Shown piece after piece: positions 25,477 through 34,665 of a stretch of DNA of 64,000 nucleotides; the first letter of the stretch is position 1; every line of letters begins with the position of its first letter. Origin of the DNA: Pedobacter sp. KBS0701. GTDB taxonomy: Bacteria > Bacteroidota > Bacteroidia > Sphingobacteriales > Sphingobacteriaceae. The notes below the pieces were generated by a model that was not told the origin of the DNA, did no database searches, and was given only the letters and a program-made list of their open reading frames with translations. The position numbers and the translations under genes were made by a program. The DNA lies in contig NZ_CP042171.1 of assembly GCF_005938645.2 (NCBI RefSeq), positions 2,852,001-2,916,000 of the forward strand, given 5' to 3'.

Positions 25477-28133
25477 GAAAGCTCGTTTTAACTTGCTGGC
25501 TTCTGCTGGCAACTTTTTCAGTTTTTGCCCAAAAGCCAATTAGAGGTTCCGTTAAAGATACCGATGGAAAAGGTATAGAATCTGTTAACGTAATTTTAAA
25601 GGATCCTGAGGGAAATGTAATCAATTTTACAAGAACTAATCGCAATGGTGAATTTAGCATCTTAATAAAAAACGATCAGATTAATAACTATAAAATAGAG
25701 GCCTCGAGCATTGGGTATAAAAAACTGAGTACGGTGATTACAGACATGAACAAAAGTTACGACCTCGTTTTGCAGAACAACGAAACAGCCTTAGAAACTG
25801 TAACGGTAAAAAACCGTCCGTCTCTAACGGCAAGAGGTGATACCTTAAATTACAAGCCATCTGATTTCGCCGATAAACAGGACAGAAGCATTGGTGACGT
25901 ACTAAAAAAAATGCCAGGGATAGAAGTCGCCGAAGATGGAAAAATCAGTTATAACGGAAAATCCATTTCCAGCCTTTATGTAGACGGTGATAACCTTTTG
26001 GATGATAAGTATAATATTGGCACCAAAAGTATTCCACAGGACGCGGTAGATAAGGTACAGGTGATCCAGAATGATCAGCCGATTAAAATGATGCGTAAAA
26101 ACAACATGAGCGATGATGTAGCACTTAATCTGGTGCTTAAAGACGAAGCCAAGCTTAAAGTAATGGGTGATGCCACTGTTGGCGCGGGTATGCCAGCGCG
26201 TTTTGATGAAAACCTGACGGCCATGCTTTTTAATAAAAAGCTCAAATTTATCAATAACATAAAAGGTAATAACATTGGCAATGACCCGGGTATTGATCTT
26301 ACCTCGCACAACCTGTCTGATTACTTAAAAAAGCTGGATAATGACAGACCAGGTGACCTGCTTTCTACCGGAGCCGCGGGAGTGCCCTCCTTGCCACAAA
26401 GCAGGTACCTTTTTAATAAGGCAGGATTACTGAACTTAAATAATCTATACAAGTTTAACCAGGATCTGCAGTTAAGGGCAAACCTTTCGTACCTGTACGA
26501 TCAGCGCAATCAGCAGTACAATAAATTTTCACAGACCTATCTTTCAGACCAGACCATCAGCTATTCAGAATCGCAGAACAATGCTATTAATCCACAAAAA
26601 TTAAGGACGCAATTTAACCTGAACGGAAATGCAGAAAAATACTACCTGAACAATAATTTTGTACTCGATTATGCGCCTTTTAAAACTTCTTCGGGTTTTG
26701 TAATCAATAACGTGGCGGCTAATCAGGTACTGCGGCAGGAAACACTAGATATTTCGAACGAGTTCAATTACCGTAAAAAGCTAAAGTCAGAAGATATAAT
26801 TAACCTGTACTCCTATTTAAACCGCACTACACAGCCAGAAAACTTAAACATAACACCGGGTCTTAATGCTGATATTTTAAACAATGGTAACAGTTATCTT
26901 GGTTTAAGCCAGTATATCAAAATACCAACCTGGTACACCAATAACTATGCTTCTTTTGCTTTTGTAAACAAACATTTCGTTCAAATGTATAAGGCAGGTT
27001 TTAATGTGCAGCAGCAAAAGCTCAATTCGGAACTTTACCGCACACAGAACAACCAGCAAACCGAACTCGTATCTGGCAATACCGTAAATGATCTAGATTG
27101 GCTAAAAACCAAGATATATACCGATGCCACCTACGAATTTACCAACGATAAATTAAAAGCTGGATTAAGCTTGCCTTTAAGTTATAATCTGATTAAATAC
27201 AGTGATGACATCAATCAATTGGATAAGCGCCTGAATAAATTGTTTCTAAACCCTTCTCTGAATATCAAATATCAAACCAGCGTTGAAAATTATGTGACAG
27301 CAAATTATAGCTTCCGAAACGATTTAGGAGGAATAGATGATGTTTACCGGGGCACAGTATTAAAAAACTATCGGTCTCTTCTTGCCAATAATGCCCCCAT
27401 TTCGGAATCTAAAACTCATAACGTTGGCGCAGGGTTTAATTTCAGAAAAGCTATGCAGATGTTATTTGTAAATTTAACTGCTAATTACAGTGATGCCCAA
27501 CTGAACACCATTTCTTCGTACATTTTAAGTAATAACATCCAGCAAAGGGTGGTACTGCCATTGAGCAACCACATCCGCACCCTATTTTTTAATGCAAATG
27601 CCAGCAAATACCTTTTTGTGCTGAAAAGCACAGTAAGTGGAGGTATTAGTTTTTCACAGAGCCAATATGATCAATTACAAAACAACGAACTTTTTGCATT
27701 TAATGCACAAACCATTTCTTACAAACTTGGAATAGAAGCAAAACTCACCAACTTTATCAATTGGTCTTACCTGGCAAATTTTTCGGTTACCGATAATAAA
27801 GCTAAAGTGGCCGACGCCATCAAAACAAATTTTCAGCAGCTCAGGCAGCAGTCTACCCTGGCCATTACCACTTTCAGAAATGTATATATAAATCTATCGG
27901 CCGAACATTTATTTACACATCAATCTACACAACCCAATTTAAAATATCTTTTTGCGGATACGAATATCAAATACAAGTACCTGAAAATGAAAACAGATTT
28001 TGAATTTGGCGTTACCAACCTGGCTAATATCAAAAGCTTTAATGCGGTTTACCTTTCAGCAAATTCACTTACCACGGGAACATATTATATTCCGGGTAGG
28101 GTGGCGATGTTGAAGGCGACTTTTAGTTTTTAA
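25473..28133 (+). CDS. outer-membrane beta-barrel protein, TonB-receptor-like
   Basis: 886 residues. Signal peptide (LLLATFSVFAQ), CarboxypepD_reg domain at 20-105 (IRGSVKDTDGKGIESVNVIL), plug-like region (GDVLKKMPGIEVAEDGKISY, LYVDGDNLLDDKYN) and a long barrel of alternating Asn/Tyr-rich strands, closing with VAMLKATFSF. This is the OMP beta-barrel 3 (PF14905) type. No SusD-like partner follows. It overlaps the GLPGLI gene by ATGA, implying coupled translation; ligand unknown. A family A palindrome follows the stop. Confidence 0.9.
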   Translation: MRKLVLTCWLLLATFSVFAQKPIRGSVKDTDGKGIESVNVILKDPEGNVINFTRTNRNGEFSILIKNDQINNYKIEASSIGYKKLSTVITDMNKSYDLVLQNNETALETVTVKNRPSLTARGDTLNYKPSDFADKQDRSIGDVLKKMPGIEVAEDGKISYNGKSISSLYVDGDNLLDDKYNIGTKSIPQDAVDKVQVIQNDQPIKMMRKNNMSDDVALNLVLKDEAKLKVMGDATVGAGMPARFDENLTAMLFNKKLKFINNIKGNNIGNDPGIDLTSHNLSDYLKKLDNDRPGDLLSTGAAGVPSLPQSRYLFNKAGLLNLNNLYKFNQDLQLRANLSYLYDQRNQQYNKFSQTYLSDQTISYSESQNNAINPQKLRTQFNLNGNAEKYYLNNNFVLDYAPFKTSSGFVINNVAANQVLRQETLDISNEFNYRKKLKSEDIINLYSYLNRTTQPENLNITPGLNADILNNGNSYLGLSQYIKIPTWYTNNYASFAFVNKHFVQMYKAGFNVQQQKLNSELYRTQNNQQTELVSGNTVNDLDWLKTKIYTDATYEFTNDKLKAGLSLPLSYNLIKYSDDINQLDKRLNKLFLNPSLNIKYQTSVENYVTANYSFRNDLGGIDDVYRGTVLKNYRSLLANNAPISESKTHNVGAGFNFRKAMQMLFVNLTANYSDAQLNTISSYILSNNIQQRVVLPLSNHIRTLFFNANASKYLFVLKSTVSGGISFSQSQYDQLQNNELFAFNAQTISYKLGIEAKLTNFINWSYLANFSVTDNKAKVADAIKTNFQQLRQQSTLAITTFRNVYINLSAEHLFTHQSTQPNLKYLFADTNIKYKYLKMKTDFEFGVTNLANIKSFNAVYLSANSLTTGTYYIPGRVAMLKATFSF

Positions 28134-28145
28134 GTACCGGCGGCG

Positions 28146-28235
28146 GCATCTCGACTGAAGCGCAGCAGAATGGAGAGATCTTTTAAAGACGCTTTAAGCC
28201 AAGGTTAAAGATTTCTCCACTGCGTCTAAATGACG
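28146..28235. repeat. family A palindromic repeat
   Basis: GCATCTCGACTGAAGCGCAG opens and AGATTTCTCCACTGCGTCT, AATGACGA closes the element, in the convergent gap between the barrel gene and the M56 gene. A single right arm of the same family (GCTCCGCTTGAAATGACGG) lies near 28360. Confidence 0.8.
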
Positions 28236-28386
28236 ATTTTACTAAATTCAAATCGTCTAATAGTCATCTCCTGTAGCGCAGTCCCAAACCTTCAGGAGAG
28301 ATAGCTATAGTTGATTTAGTTTCGGTGATCAATTGCGGCTCCCGGCTACGCTTTGCTCCGCTTGAAATGACGGCAACTGCGGGAAA

Positions 28387-29880
28387 TTATGGTTTTGTTG
28401 TAATCTGAATAGTCTGATTATTTCTATCAATTTTCATATCAGAAACTTTATTCAGGTTCAGTTTATCCAGTTCTTCTTTTGTAATCTTATTTCCATTCAG
28501 AAAATACGATGTACTTTCTGCAATCATTATTCCATTGGCATCTGGCTGATTTCCATCTTTTGCATCAGAGATTGTTGCGGTTGATTTTATGGTATACATA
28601 TAGCCTACCCCCTTTTTTCCTGGCATCGGCAGTTCTTGCAGGTCTCCACCATGTTTAGTTAAAACTTTTATCTCGATATTTTTATGATCCGATTTTACCG
28701 TATCTGTAAAGTTAAAGTGCTGCACAAAAGTTTTTCCTTTAAAATCACCGTCCGTTTTAAAGCTCATGATCTTCACTTTCTTACCTAAGCCTTTTAACAT
28801 ATCCTCAACCGATCTTCTCGAAGAATCTACTCCATTGGTTATGCTTTTGATAATGAAAGTCATTTTGTTAACCGTGTCCGGTTCTTTCAGCGTACCGATC
28901 GATATTTTCTTTTTTGCTTTTGGTTTTAAAACCGCTTTGGTTTTTTCCTGCATTTCGGGTACCTTTTCTGGTAAAACCTCATTCACCATTTTACTTAAAG
29001 GTGCAAAATGTTTTTTAACCTCCTTTTTATCGATAGTAAATGCCAGGGTAACGCAAAGCAATATCGGCAATACAAATAAATACCGTGTTAAATTCACCTT
29101 CGATGAACGTTTGGCGTTCATCATTTTAATCCGTTTCTTAAGATCAGACAGGTTAAAATTATTAACTATAGCTACTGATGGCTGTAAAGTACCCACATCT
29201 AATAAACTGTACTGGTAGGCTTTTTTATCGATTCCTTTTTTTAAGATCTTAGCATCTGTAATAAATTCGATGTTTTCGCGTACAGCTTTTTTCATTAGCC
29301 AAACACCAGGATTAAACCAATAAAAAACCACGCAAATTTCGGCCAGGATAATATCTACCGTATGCCACTCTTCTACATGCACTTTTTCGTGCTCGAGGAT
29401 ATTATTTAAATCCTGCCTTTTATGCAGTCTGGGGTTGATATAAATGGTTTGCCAAAAACTAAAGGGACTCACCTGATCATTCAATATCCTCACCTTATAA
29501 TCAGCCAGGCGATCGGGCGAAGAATTTTTATGCATCCTGTAAAGCGAGATAAACTGGATCAATAACCTTAAGGCCATTACTAGCACGCCCACATAAAAAA
29601 GCAAGGTTAATACCTGCCAGAATACCGAAACAGCATCTTGCTGCACCAGTTGACTTACCTGTTGATTTAATCGGGGTACAAAGGCCGGAACTGCTTTCCG
29701 GTCAGCAAAAAATTCGGTGAGGTTAATAAATGGGTAAGCTGAAGAAAACAGAATCCCAAACAGCAGAAACATCCTGTTGATGGAGTAGAAAGTTAACCTC
29801 CGCAACACCAGGTAGTAGGTGGCCGAAAACAAAATCAGCACCAGATTAATCTTTAAGAGAATGATAAAGAAATGTGGCAT
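28387..29880 (-). CDS. M56 (BlaR1/MecR1-type) membrane metallopeptidase
   Basis: 497 residues. Four predicted membrane segments (about 5-24, 35-52, 87-112, 263-283) and the zinc site HEKVH (164-168) in the cytosolic loop, with ENIEFITDA downstream: the BlaR1/MecR1 sensor-protease. The extracytoplasmic C-terminal ~210 residues bear no penicillin-binding motif, so the signal is not a beta-lactam; this part is charged and of unknown type. The gene follows the BlaI gene by 5 bases. Known scheme: the protease is activated by an outside signal and causes cleavage of BlaI. Confidence 0.9.
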   Translation of the reverse strand: MPHFFIILLKINLVLILFSATYYLVLRRLTFYSINRMFLLFGILFSSAYPFINLTEFFADRKAVPAFVPRLNQQVSQLVQQDAVSVFWQVLTLLFYVGVLVMALRLLIQFISLYRMHKNSSPDRLADYKVRILNDQVSPFSFWQTIYINPRLHKRQDLNNILEHEKVHVEEWHTVDIILAEICVVFYWFNPGVWLMKKAVRENIEFITDAKILKKGIDKKAYQYSLLDVGTLQPSVAIVNNFNLSDLKKRIKMMNAKRSSKVNLTRYLFVLPILLCVTLAFTIDKKEVKKHFAPLSKMVNEVLPEKVPEMQEKTKAVLKPKAKKKISIGTLKEPDTVNKMTFIIKSITNGVDSSRRSVEDMLKGLGKKVKIMSFKTDGDFKGKTFVQHFNFTDTVKSDHKNIEIKVLTKHGGDLQELPMPGKKGVGYMYTIKSTATISDAKDGNQPDANGIMIAESTSYFLNGNKITKEELDKLNLNKVSDMKIDRNNQTIQITTKP

Positions 29881-29885
29881 GGCAT

Positions 29886-30248
29886 TTACTTTTCAGGGTT
29901 TTCAATCAAATTTATAATCTCCTTAAGCTCTTCGGCACTGATTTTTTTATCTTTTGCGAAAAAAGCAACCAGTTCCTTATACGAACTTTGAAAATAATTA
30001 TTTACGAAACCGCTCATAAAGCGTTTTTTATACTCTGTTTCTTTAACCTTGGCACTATAGCGATTGGCATTGGCAAAACGTTCGCTTACCAGATAACCCT
30101 TGCGTTCCAGATTCTTAACTGTTGATGCCAGGGTGGTATAGGGTGGCTTAGGCTCGGGCAGCACGTCCATAAAATCTTTGATAAAACCTTTTCCAATCTG
30201 CCAAACAGCCAGCATCGCTTCTTCTTCCTGCAAAGTTAATTTTTCCAT
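29886..30248 (-). CDS. BlaI/MecI-family repressor
   Basis: 120 residues from ATG 30248 (MEKLTLQEEEAMLAVW). The winged helix (PPYTTLASTVKNLERKGYLV) and the C-terminal dimer helices (ELKEIINLIEN) match BlaI/MecI. An open reading frame extends 38 codons further upstream but would cross the operator at 30252-30275; the short form has the family's normal length. The dyad lies 3 bases before the ATG. The same site is in front of the GLPGLI/beta-barrel operon, suggesting one regulon. Partner M56 protease gene follows by 5 bases. Confidence 0.92.
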   Translation of the reverse strand: MEKLTLQEEEAMLAVWQIGKGFIKDFMDVLPEPKPPYTTLASTVKNLERKGYLVSERFANANRYSAKVKETEYKKRFMSGFVNNYFQSSYKELVAFFAKDKKISAEELKEIINLIENPEK

Positions 30249-30251
30249 ACT

Positions 30252-30275
30252 TACGAATATATCGTAAATATACGA
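30252..30275. promoter_or_regulatory. BlaI-type operator upstream of the BlaI-M56 operon
   Basis: TACGA (30252), N5, TCGTA (30262), N4, TACGA (30271): identical layout to 24469-24492. Read on the minus strand it covers TATATTCG, a possible -7 box, ending 5 bases before the BlaI ATG. Repression by promoter blocking is the natural reading. Confidence 0.78.
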
Positions 30276-30441
30276 AAAGATCCTAAATAAAAAATTAGCA
30301 AACTGTTTAATTGTTAAACCGGTTAACTGATGCCAAACGTCCAGCTCTAAACTAAATACCATTCGACTCCGCTCAGGGTGACAAATCGAGGGGAATCGAT
30401 TGGATTGACTCCAAACGCGAAACTCTTAACTCCAAACGCAC

Positions 30442-30942
30442 TTATTTTCCGCTTCTTTTTTCGGCCTCCAGTAAGGTTTGATCAATAACTTTGCGCATCT
30501 GTACTGCTGCATCTAATAATTTGGGATTGCCATCAAAATCGCCATAAATCACTACATGCTTTGTTTTTTCTTTGTATTTAAACAGCAAATCGTAGCGTGG
30601 TACTTTGCTTGATTTTTCGCTTTTCTTACCAATAGTATCCGGAAAATTCCAAAGTCCAATTTCATTGGCTTTGCCATGCATGTAAAGAATATCGTCATTC
30701 TTTAAAAAGATTTTCTTCTTAATTACAGAATCGGCACCATTAACATACTGGTAATCGCCAGTTGCAGAATTGTAATGGTTCTCTAAGGAATCTTTTATCC
30801 CCCATTTATATTCCATTGAGACAAAATCGTTTTTTCTAAAGGGGGCATTCTGAATGATTGGTTTGTAATAGATGTAACAATAAATGATCATCGGCACGAT
30901 GATGGTAATGGCTAAAAATATTTTTTTTCCTCTGCTTGACAC
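30442..30942 (-). CDS. single-pass membrane protein of unknown function
   Basis: 166 residues; start is GTG at 30942. One N-terminal membrane anchor (FLAITIIVPMIIYCYIYY) followed by a ~140-residue soluble domain with DILYMHGKANEIGLWNFPD and YDLLFKYKEKTKHVVIYGDF, which faces the periplasm or outside if the usual positive-inside rule holds (MSSRGKK before the segment). I do not recognise a family. It lies between the BlaI operon and the symporter gene, on the same strand as both, but with clear gaps. Confidence 0.6.
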   Translation of the reverse strand: MSSRGKKIFLAITIIVPMIIYCYIYYKPIIQNAPFRKNDFVSMEYKWGIKDSLENHYNSATGDYQYVNGADSVIKKKIFLKNDDILYMHGKANEIGLWNFPDTIGKKSEKSSKVPRYDLLFKYKEKTKHVVIYGDFDGNPKLLDAAVQMRKVIDQTLLEAEKRSGK

Positions 30943-31046
30943 TTTTTGTATTATTAATTGAATGAATGAATTTTGAATGATTGAATCAGAGCGTTATTGA
31001 ATGAGTGAATAATTGAATATTAAAAACAGACTCAGAACTGATGACT

Positions 31047-32429
31047 CTAGACTTCCGACTCTTTAAGTTCCCCTTCCCACTTACTTACAACAGCGGTTGC
31101 AATACTGTTACCCACTACATTGGTTGCTGAACGGCCCATATCCAATAAAGGATCGATACCGATTAATAAGGCTAAACCTGCTTCGGGAATATTGAAACTG
31201 GCAATGGTTCCGGCAATAACTACCAGCGATGCTCTTGGTACACCAGCAATCCCTTTACTGGTTAACATCAGGATTAACAACATCGAAATTTGCTGCTCAA
31301 AACCTAAATGAATACCATAGGCCTGCGCGATAAACAGAGAAGCAAAAGTCATATACATCATTGAACCATCCAGGTTAAATGAATAACCCAATGGTAAAAC
31401 GAAACTTACAATTTTATCCTTACAACCAAAACGCTCTAAAAGCATCATGGTTTTTGGATAAGCGGCTTCGCTACTTGCGGTACTGAAAGCCAGAATGGCT
31501 GGTTCCTTCATATCGTTTACTAAGCGGAAGATGCGTTTTTTCAGCACCAAAAAGCCTAAAAAGATCAACACGCACCATAAAATCCCCAATCCGAGGTAAA
31601 ACTCGCCAATGAATATGGCATAAGTATTCAAAACATTAAGTCCTTGCTTAGCTATGATTGCCGTCATTGCACCAAAAACGGCCAATGGTGCAAAATTCAT
31701 CACATAACCGGTCATTTTTAAGATCACATGTGCAATGGCATCAAAAGTTTTAATTACCACCTGGCCTAAATCACCAATTGCGGCCGTTGCCACACCAAAA
31801 AACAATGAAAATACCACAATCTGTAAAATTTCATTATTCGCCATTGATTCGGCAATACTTTTCGGGAAAACATGGGCAATAAAATCTTTAACGCTCATGG
31901 CGGCTTTCTGGATGCCTGTATTCACCAAATGATCGGGTAATGATAATTTCATGTGCCTTCCAGGCTCGAATAGGTTCACCAGAATCATCCCCAGTACCAG
32001 CGACATTAACGACATGGCTAGAAACCAGCCCAATGTTTTACCGCCAATACGACCGACCGCTTTAATGTCGCCAACTTTAGCTACGCCAACAACCAGCGTG
32101 GTGAATACCAATGGGGCTACAATCATTTTAATCAGACGGAGAAAAATATCGCTCAAGAGCGTAAAATATTCTAACTTTTTCTCCCTAATGTCTTCATTTT
32201 CTTTTTTAATTTTGGAATTGGCCTTTTTTTCAGCCTTTAGCTGTGTGTAAGCAACACTTGTCGTATCGGTCGATTTTGCAATGTTTACTTCTATACTTTT
32301 AACCTTTGCATCCGCATTCAGGATATTCTGATTATAAACATTGATGGAATTTACGTTTAAAATATACCCCAATGCAATCCCTGCAATCAGCGCTATAAAA
32401 ATAAAAAGCGTGAGTTTGTTTTTCTTCAT
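31047..32429 (-). CDS. dicarboxylate/amino-acid:cation symporter (DAACS)
   Basis: 460 residues from ATG 32429; a TTG 21 bases upstream is unlikely. SLC1/GltP family: the signature hairpins include SEAAYPKTMMLLERFG, GYSFNLDGSMMY and KGIAGVPRASLVV, then GIDPLLDMGRSATNVVGN near the end. Membrane carrier for glutamate, aspartate or C4-dicarboxylates with Na+ or H+. Between the first and second membrane segment there is a ~60-residue charged, coiled-coil-like insertion (QLKAEKKANSKIKKENEDIR). A TTTG/TAGTTTTA promoter lies 32 bases upstream. Confidence 0.93.
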   Translation of the reverse strand: MKKNKLTLFIFIALIAGIALGYILNVNSINVYNQNILNADAKVKSIEVNIAKSTDTTSVAYTQLKAEKKANSKIKKENEDIREKKLEYFTLLSDIFLRLIKMIVAPLVFTTLVVGVAKVGDIKAVGRIGGKTLGWFLAMSLMSLVLGMILVNLFEPGRHMKLSLPDHLVNTGIQKAAMSVKDFIAHVFPKSIAESMANNEILQIVVFSLFFGVATAAIGDLGQVVIKTFDAIAHVILKMTGYVMNFAPLAVFGAMTAIIAKQGLNVLNTYAIFIGEFYLGLGILWCVLIFLGFLVLKKRIFRLVNDMKEPAILAFSTASSEAAYPKTMMLLERFGCKDKIVSFVLPLGYSFNLDGSMMYMTFASLFIAQAYGIHLGFEQQISMLLILMLTSKGIAGVPRASLVVIAGTIASFNIPEAGLALLIGIDPLLDMGRSATNVVGNSIATAVVSKWEGELKESEV

Positions 32430-32460
32430 GAATAAAAAAGTTTGTGGCAACTTAATTCGG

Positions 32461-32491
32461 TAAAACTACGATATTTACCGCTTGTAACAAA
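32461..32491 (-). promoter_or_regulatory. promoter of the symporter gene
   Basis: On the minus strand TTTG (32491-32488), 19 bases, TAGTTTTA (32468-32461), close to the TTTG/TAnnTTTG consensus, 32 bases before the symporter ATG. Confidence 0.6.
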
Positions 32492-32584
32492 TTTTGATAC
32501 AGAGCATTAAAAATATATTATTTTCGCTTCCTCGTGTAACAAAAAAAGTGAACCAACATCTAAAACGCAACGATAAACCTCTAA

Positions 32585-33082
32585 ATGGAACAAAAAGACA
32601 AGTTATTTAAGCAGATCTTCGACTCGAATTCCAAAAAAATATTCCATTTATGTTATGGTTATACCGGCGATACTGACGCCGCAAATGATCTTTTGCAGGA
32701 AACTTTTTTGAAGGTTTGGCAAAATCTGGATAAATTCAGAAACAAATCTTTAATATCTACCTGGATTTATAGAATTGCCGTAAATACCTGTCTTACTTAT
32801 TTACGCTCAGAAAAACGTCAGGCAAAAGATGAATTGACAGATAATATAATTGAGAATAAAATTGAAGAATTTTCTGAGAAAAATGAACAGGTTGCCCTGC
32901 TTTATACCTGCATTTCTAAACTCGAAGAAAATGACCGTTTAATTATTACCATGGTTTTAGATGAGTTACCATATCATGAAATTGCCGATATCTCAGGTAT
33001 AAGCGAAGGCAATTTGAGGGTAAAAATTCACCGCATTAAACAAAAATTAACAGAACTATATAACCAGTATGCAAGCGTTTGA
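32585..33082 (+). CDS. ECF-type RNA polymerase sigma factor
   Basis: 165 residues. Region 2 (DLLQETFLKVWQNLDKF, STWIYRIAVNTCLTYLRSEK) and region 4 (LEENDRLIITMVLDELPYHE, GISEGNLRVKIHRIKQKL) are clear, with no region 3, the extracytoplasmic-function class. It overlaps the next gene by 14 bases; that gene encodes a four-helix membrane protein rather than a typical FecR or zinc anti-sigma factor, so an unusual anti-sigma is possible. Diverges from the symporter gene. Confidence 0.9.
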   Translation: MEQKDKLFKQIFDSNSKKIFHLCYGYTGDTDAANDLLQETFLKVWQNLDKFRNKSLISTWIYRIAVNTCLTYLRSEKRQAKDELTDNIIENKIEEFSEKNEQVALLYTCISKLEENDRLIITMVLDELPYHEIADISGISEGNLRVKIHRIKQKLTELYNQYASV

Positions 33083-33668
33083 TCAAATACAGGAATTGTG
33101 GCAAAAGCACGAGGTAGAAGTTAAAGTTTCTGCTGATGAAATGTTACAACAAGCGAAGAAAGAAGTAAATGGCCTAAAGCTAAAATCTGCTTTGAACATT
33201 TTAGGCATGCTGGCATCCTTTATTGCCATTGCTGCATTATGGATATTTTTTCACTTCGAATCGTGGACAACCCATGTAGGTATCAGTATTACGATTGTTG
33301 TTATTGGTGTATATACACTCATTCTATATCGCGATCACCGTTTGATTGCTAAAAATGATGCTACTGCTCATCCGCACGAATACCTGAATAATTTAAAAAC
33401 ATATCAATTAAACCGGTATAAACTTTACAATTCGCTATATTGGTTTTACGCTATTGCATTATCATTGGGAATTATATTTTATTTCATTGAAATTTTAACC
33501 TATTTGAGCATGGCTCAAAAAGTAGCTGCAATTGTATTAACTTTTTCATGGATACTATTTTGCTCAACTATATTGCGAAAGGCTGTAATTAAACGCGAAA
33601 AAGAACGAATTTCACTGCTGATTGAGAAATTCGAAAGGATTAGCGGACAGATTTCTACCCACGAATAA
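33069..33668 (+). CDS. four-helix membrane protein, possible anti-sigma factor
   Basis: 199 residues. A ~40-residue charged cytosolic N-terminus (LWQKHEVEVKVSADEMLQQA) precedes membrane segments at about 42-62, 67-85, 117-137 and 145-165, then a charged tail (RKAVIKREKERISLLIEKFE). The gene overlaps the sigma-factor gene by 14 bases, the usual place for an anti-sigma factor, and its cytosolic N-terminus could bind sigma. I recognise no zinc motif, so the role is inferred from context only. Confidence 0.65.
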   Translation: MQAFDQIQELWQKHEVEVKVSADEMLQQAKKEVNGLKLKSALNILGMLASFIAIAALWIFFHFESWTTHVGISITIVVIGVYTLILYRDHRLIAKNDATAHPHEYLNNLKTYQLNRYKLYNSLYWFYAIALSLGIIFYFIEILTYLSMAQKVAAIVLTFSWILFCSTILRKAVIKREKERISLLIEKFERISGQISTHE

Positions 33669-33703
33669 TTTAGGCACGGTTTTTTCATTGTAAAAATCAA
33701 CAC

Positions 33704-34270
33704 ATGAAAAAACTGATTATCCCCTTATTATTTTTGCTGGTTTTACCCTGCACTTTTGCTTTTAAACAAGACCTTAATCAACCGGTACAACTGGATTGGG
33801 AAACCCATTTCAAAGGAAAAGCAGATATGCGCTCGCCATTTTTTGCTTTAACTGCCATGACCTGGAAATACAGCTATGAGAGCACGGTTTACCGTAACAG
33901 AGTAGTAATTAAGCTTAAAAACGATGTCAGTATTGATAAAACCAGATCGTGGGTAAAATGGGATAAAATTAAAGACCCTGAAATTAGTGCCAGTCTTTTA
34001 CACCATGAGCAAGGACATGCTGATATTCAATATATTTTACTTTTAGAAGCCGAAAGGGTATTGAAAAACAGAAACTATTCTGTAAACAACTATAAAGCTC
34101 AAATATCTGAGCTTGCCAATCAGATCAGCAATTATTTCGATACCATGCAACGTAACTATGATGAAGAGACTGAGCACGGCAGTAACCATAAAATGCAGGC
34201 CCGGTGGGATGAGATTATTCAAGAGAAGATTGAGGAGTCTAGGACTGCTATGGCTGAGCTACAAAAATAG
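33704..34270 (+). CDS. DUF922-type exported zincin-like protein
   Basis: 188 residues. A signal peptide (LIIPLLFLLVLPCTFAF) precedes a domain with LLHHEQGHADIQY, an HExxH zinc motif (HEQGH) and a later YDEETEHGSNHKMQARWDE, both hallmarks of DUF922 proteins, which are predicted Zn proteases of the periplasm. The N-terminal DWETHFKGKADMRSPFFALT is also conserved. 35 bases after the membrane protein gene, so probably part of the sigma operon. Its 3' end overlaps the convergent DgkA gene by 12 bases. Confidence 0.8.
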   Translation: MKKLIIPLLFLLVLPCTFAFKQDLNQPVQLDWETHFKGKADMRSPFFALTAMTWKYSYESTVYRNRVVIKLKNDVSIDKTRSWVKWDKIKDPEISASLLHHEQGHADIQYILLLEAERVLKNRNYSVNNYKAQISELANQISNYFDTMQRNYDEETEHGSNHKMQARWDEIIQEKIEESRTAMAELQK

Positions 34271-34630
34271 TTTCGGAACAAAAACTATAAAACCAACAGC
34301 TATCGCCAGGAATGCAGAAACCAAAACTGCAGCAGCCGCCAAATCTTTTACTATTTTAATTTTCGGATGATAATCAGGCGAAACCAAATCCGCCAGTTTT
34401 TCGATAGCTGAATTAAGGATCTCAGCCACAAAAACCGCAGAAATAACCGATAAAATCGCAATCCATTCTAAACCTGAAATTTTAAGATAAAAAGACAACG
34501 CAATGGCAACTATTGTGGCAAATAAATGAACACGACCATTATGTTCGGTCATAAAAAAGAGTTTTAACCCATTAAATGCATATTTAAAGCTCTTTATGCG
34601 ATCGATAATTGAAAATTTCTGGTTGTTCAT
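34259..34630 (-). CDS. diacylglycerol kinase / undecaprenol kinase family
   Basis: 123 residues. Three membrane helices and the DgkA signature AEILNSAIEKLADLVSPDYH with KIVKDLAAAAVLVSA. N-terminal FKYAFNGLKLFFMTEHNGRVH is also typical. In Bacteroidetes and Gram-positives this form phosphorylates undecaprenol or diacylglycerol at the inner membrane. The convergent 12-base overlap with the DUF922 gene leaves no space for a terminator, so the two messages overlap at their 3' ends. Confidence 0.88.
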   Translation of the reverse strand: MNNQKFSIIDRIKSFKYAFNGLKLFFMTEHNGRVHLFATIVAIALSFYLKISGLEWIAILSVISAVFVAEILNSAIEKLADLVSPDYHPKIKIVKDLAAAAVLVSAFLAIAVGFIVFVPKLFL

Positions 34631-34665
34631 TGTTTTAAATTTAAACTAATCGCAATAAAGATGGC

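Noticed and set aside
28387..30248. Beta-lactam resistance operon
   Set aside because: The M56 protein lacks the penicillin-binding sensor domain and no beta-lactamase gene is present.
29886..30362. Longer N-terminus of the BlaI protein
   Set aside because: The extra 38 residues would be translated from the operator and promoter; ATG 30248 gives the normal family length.
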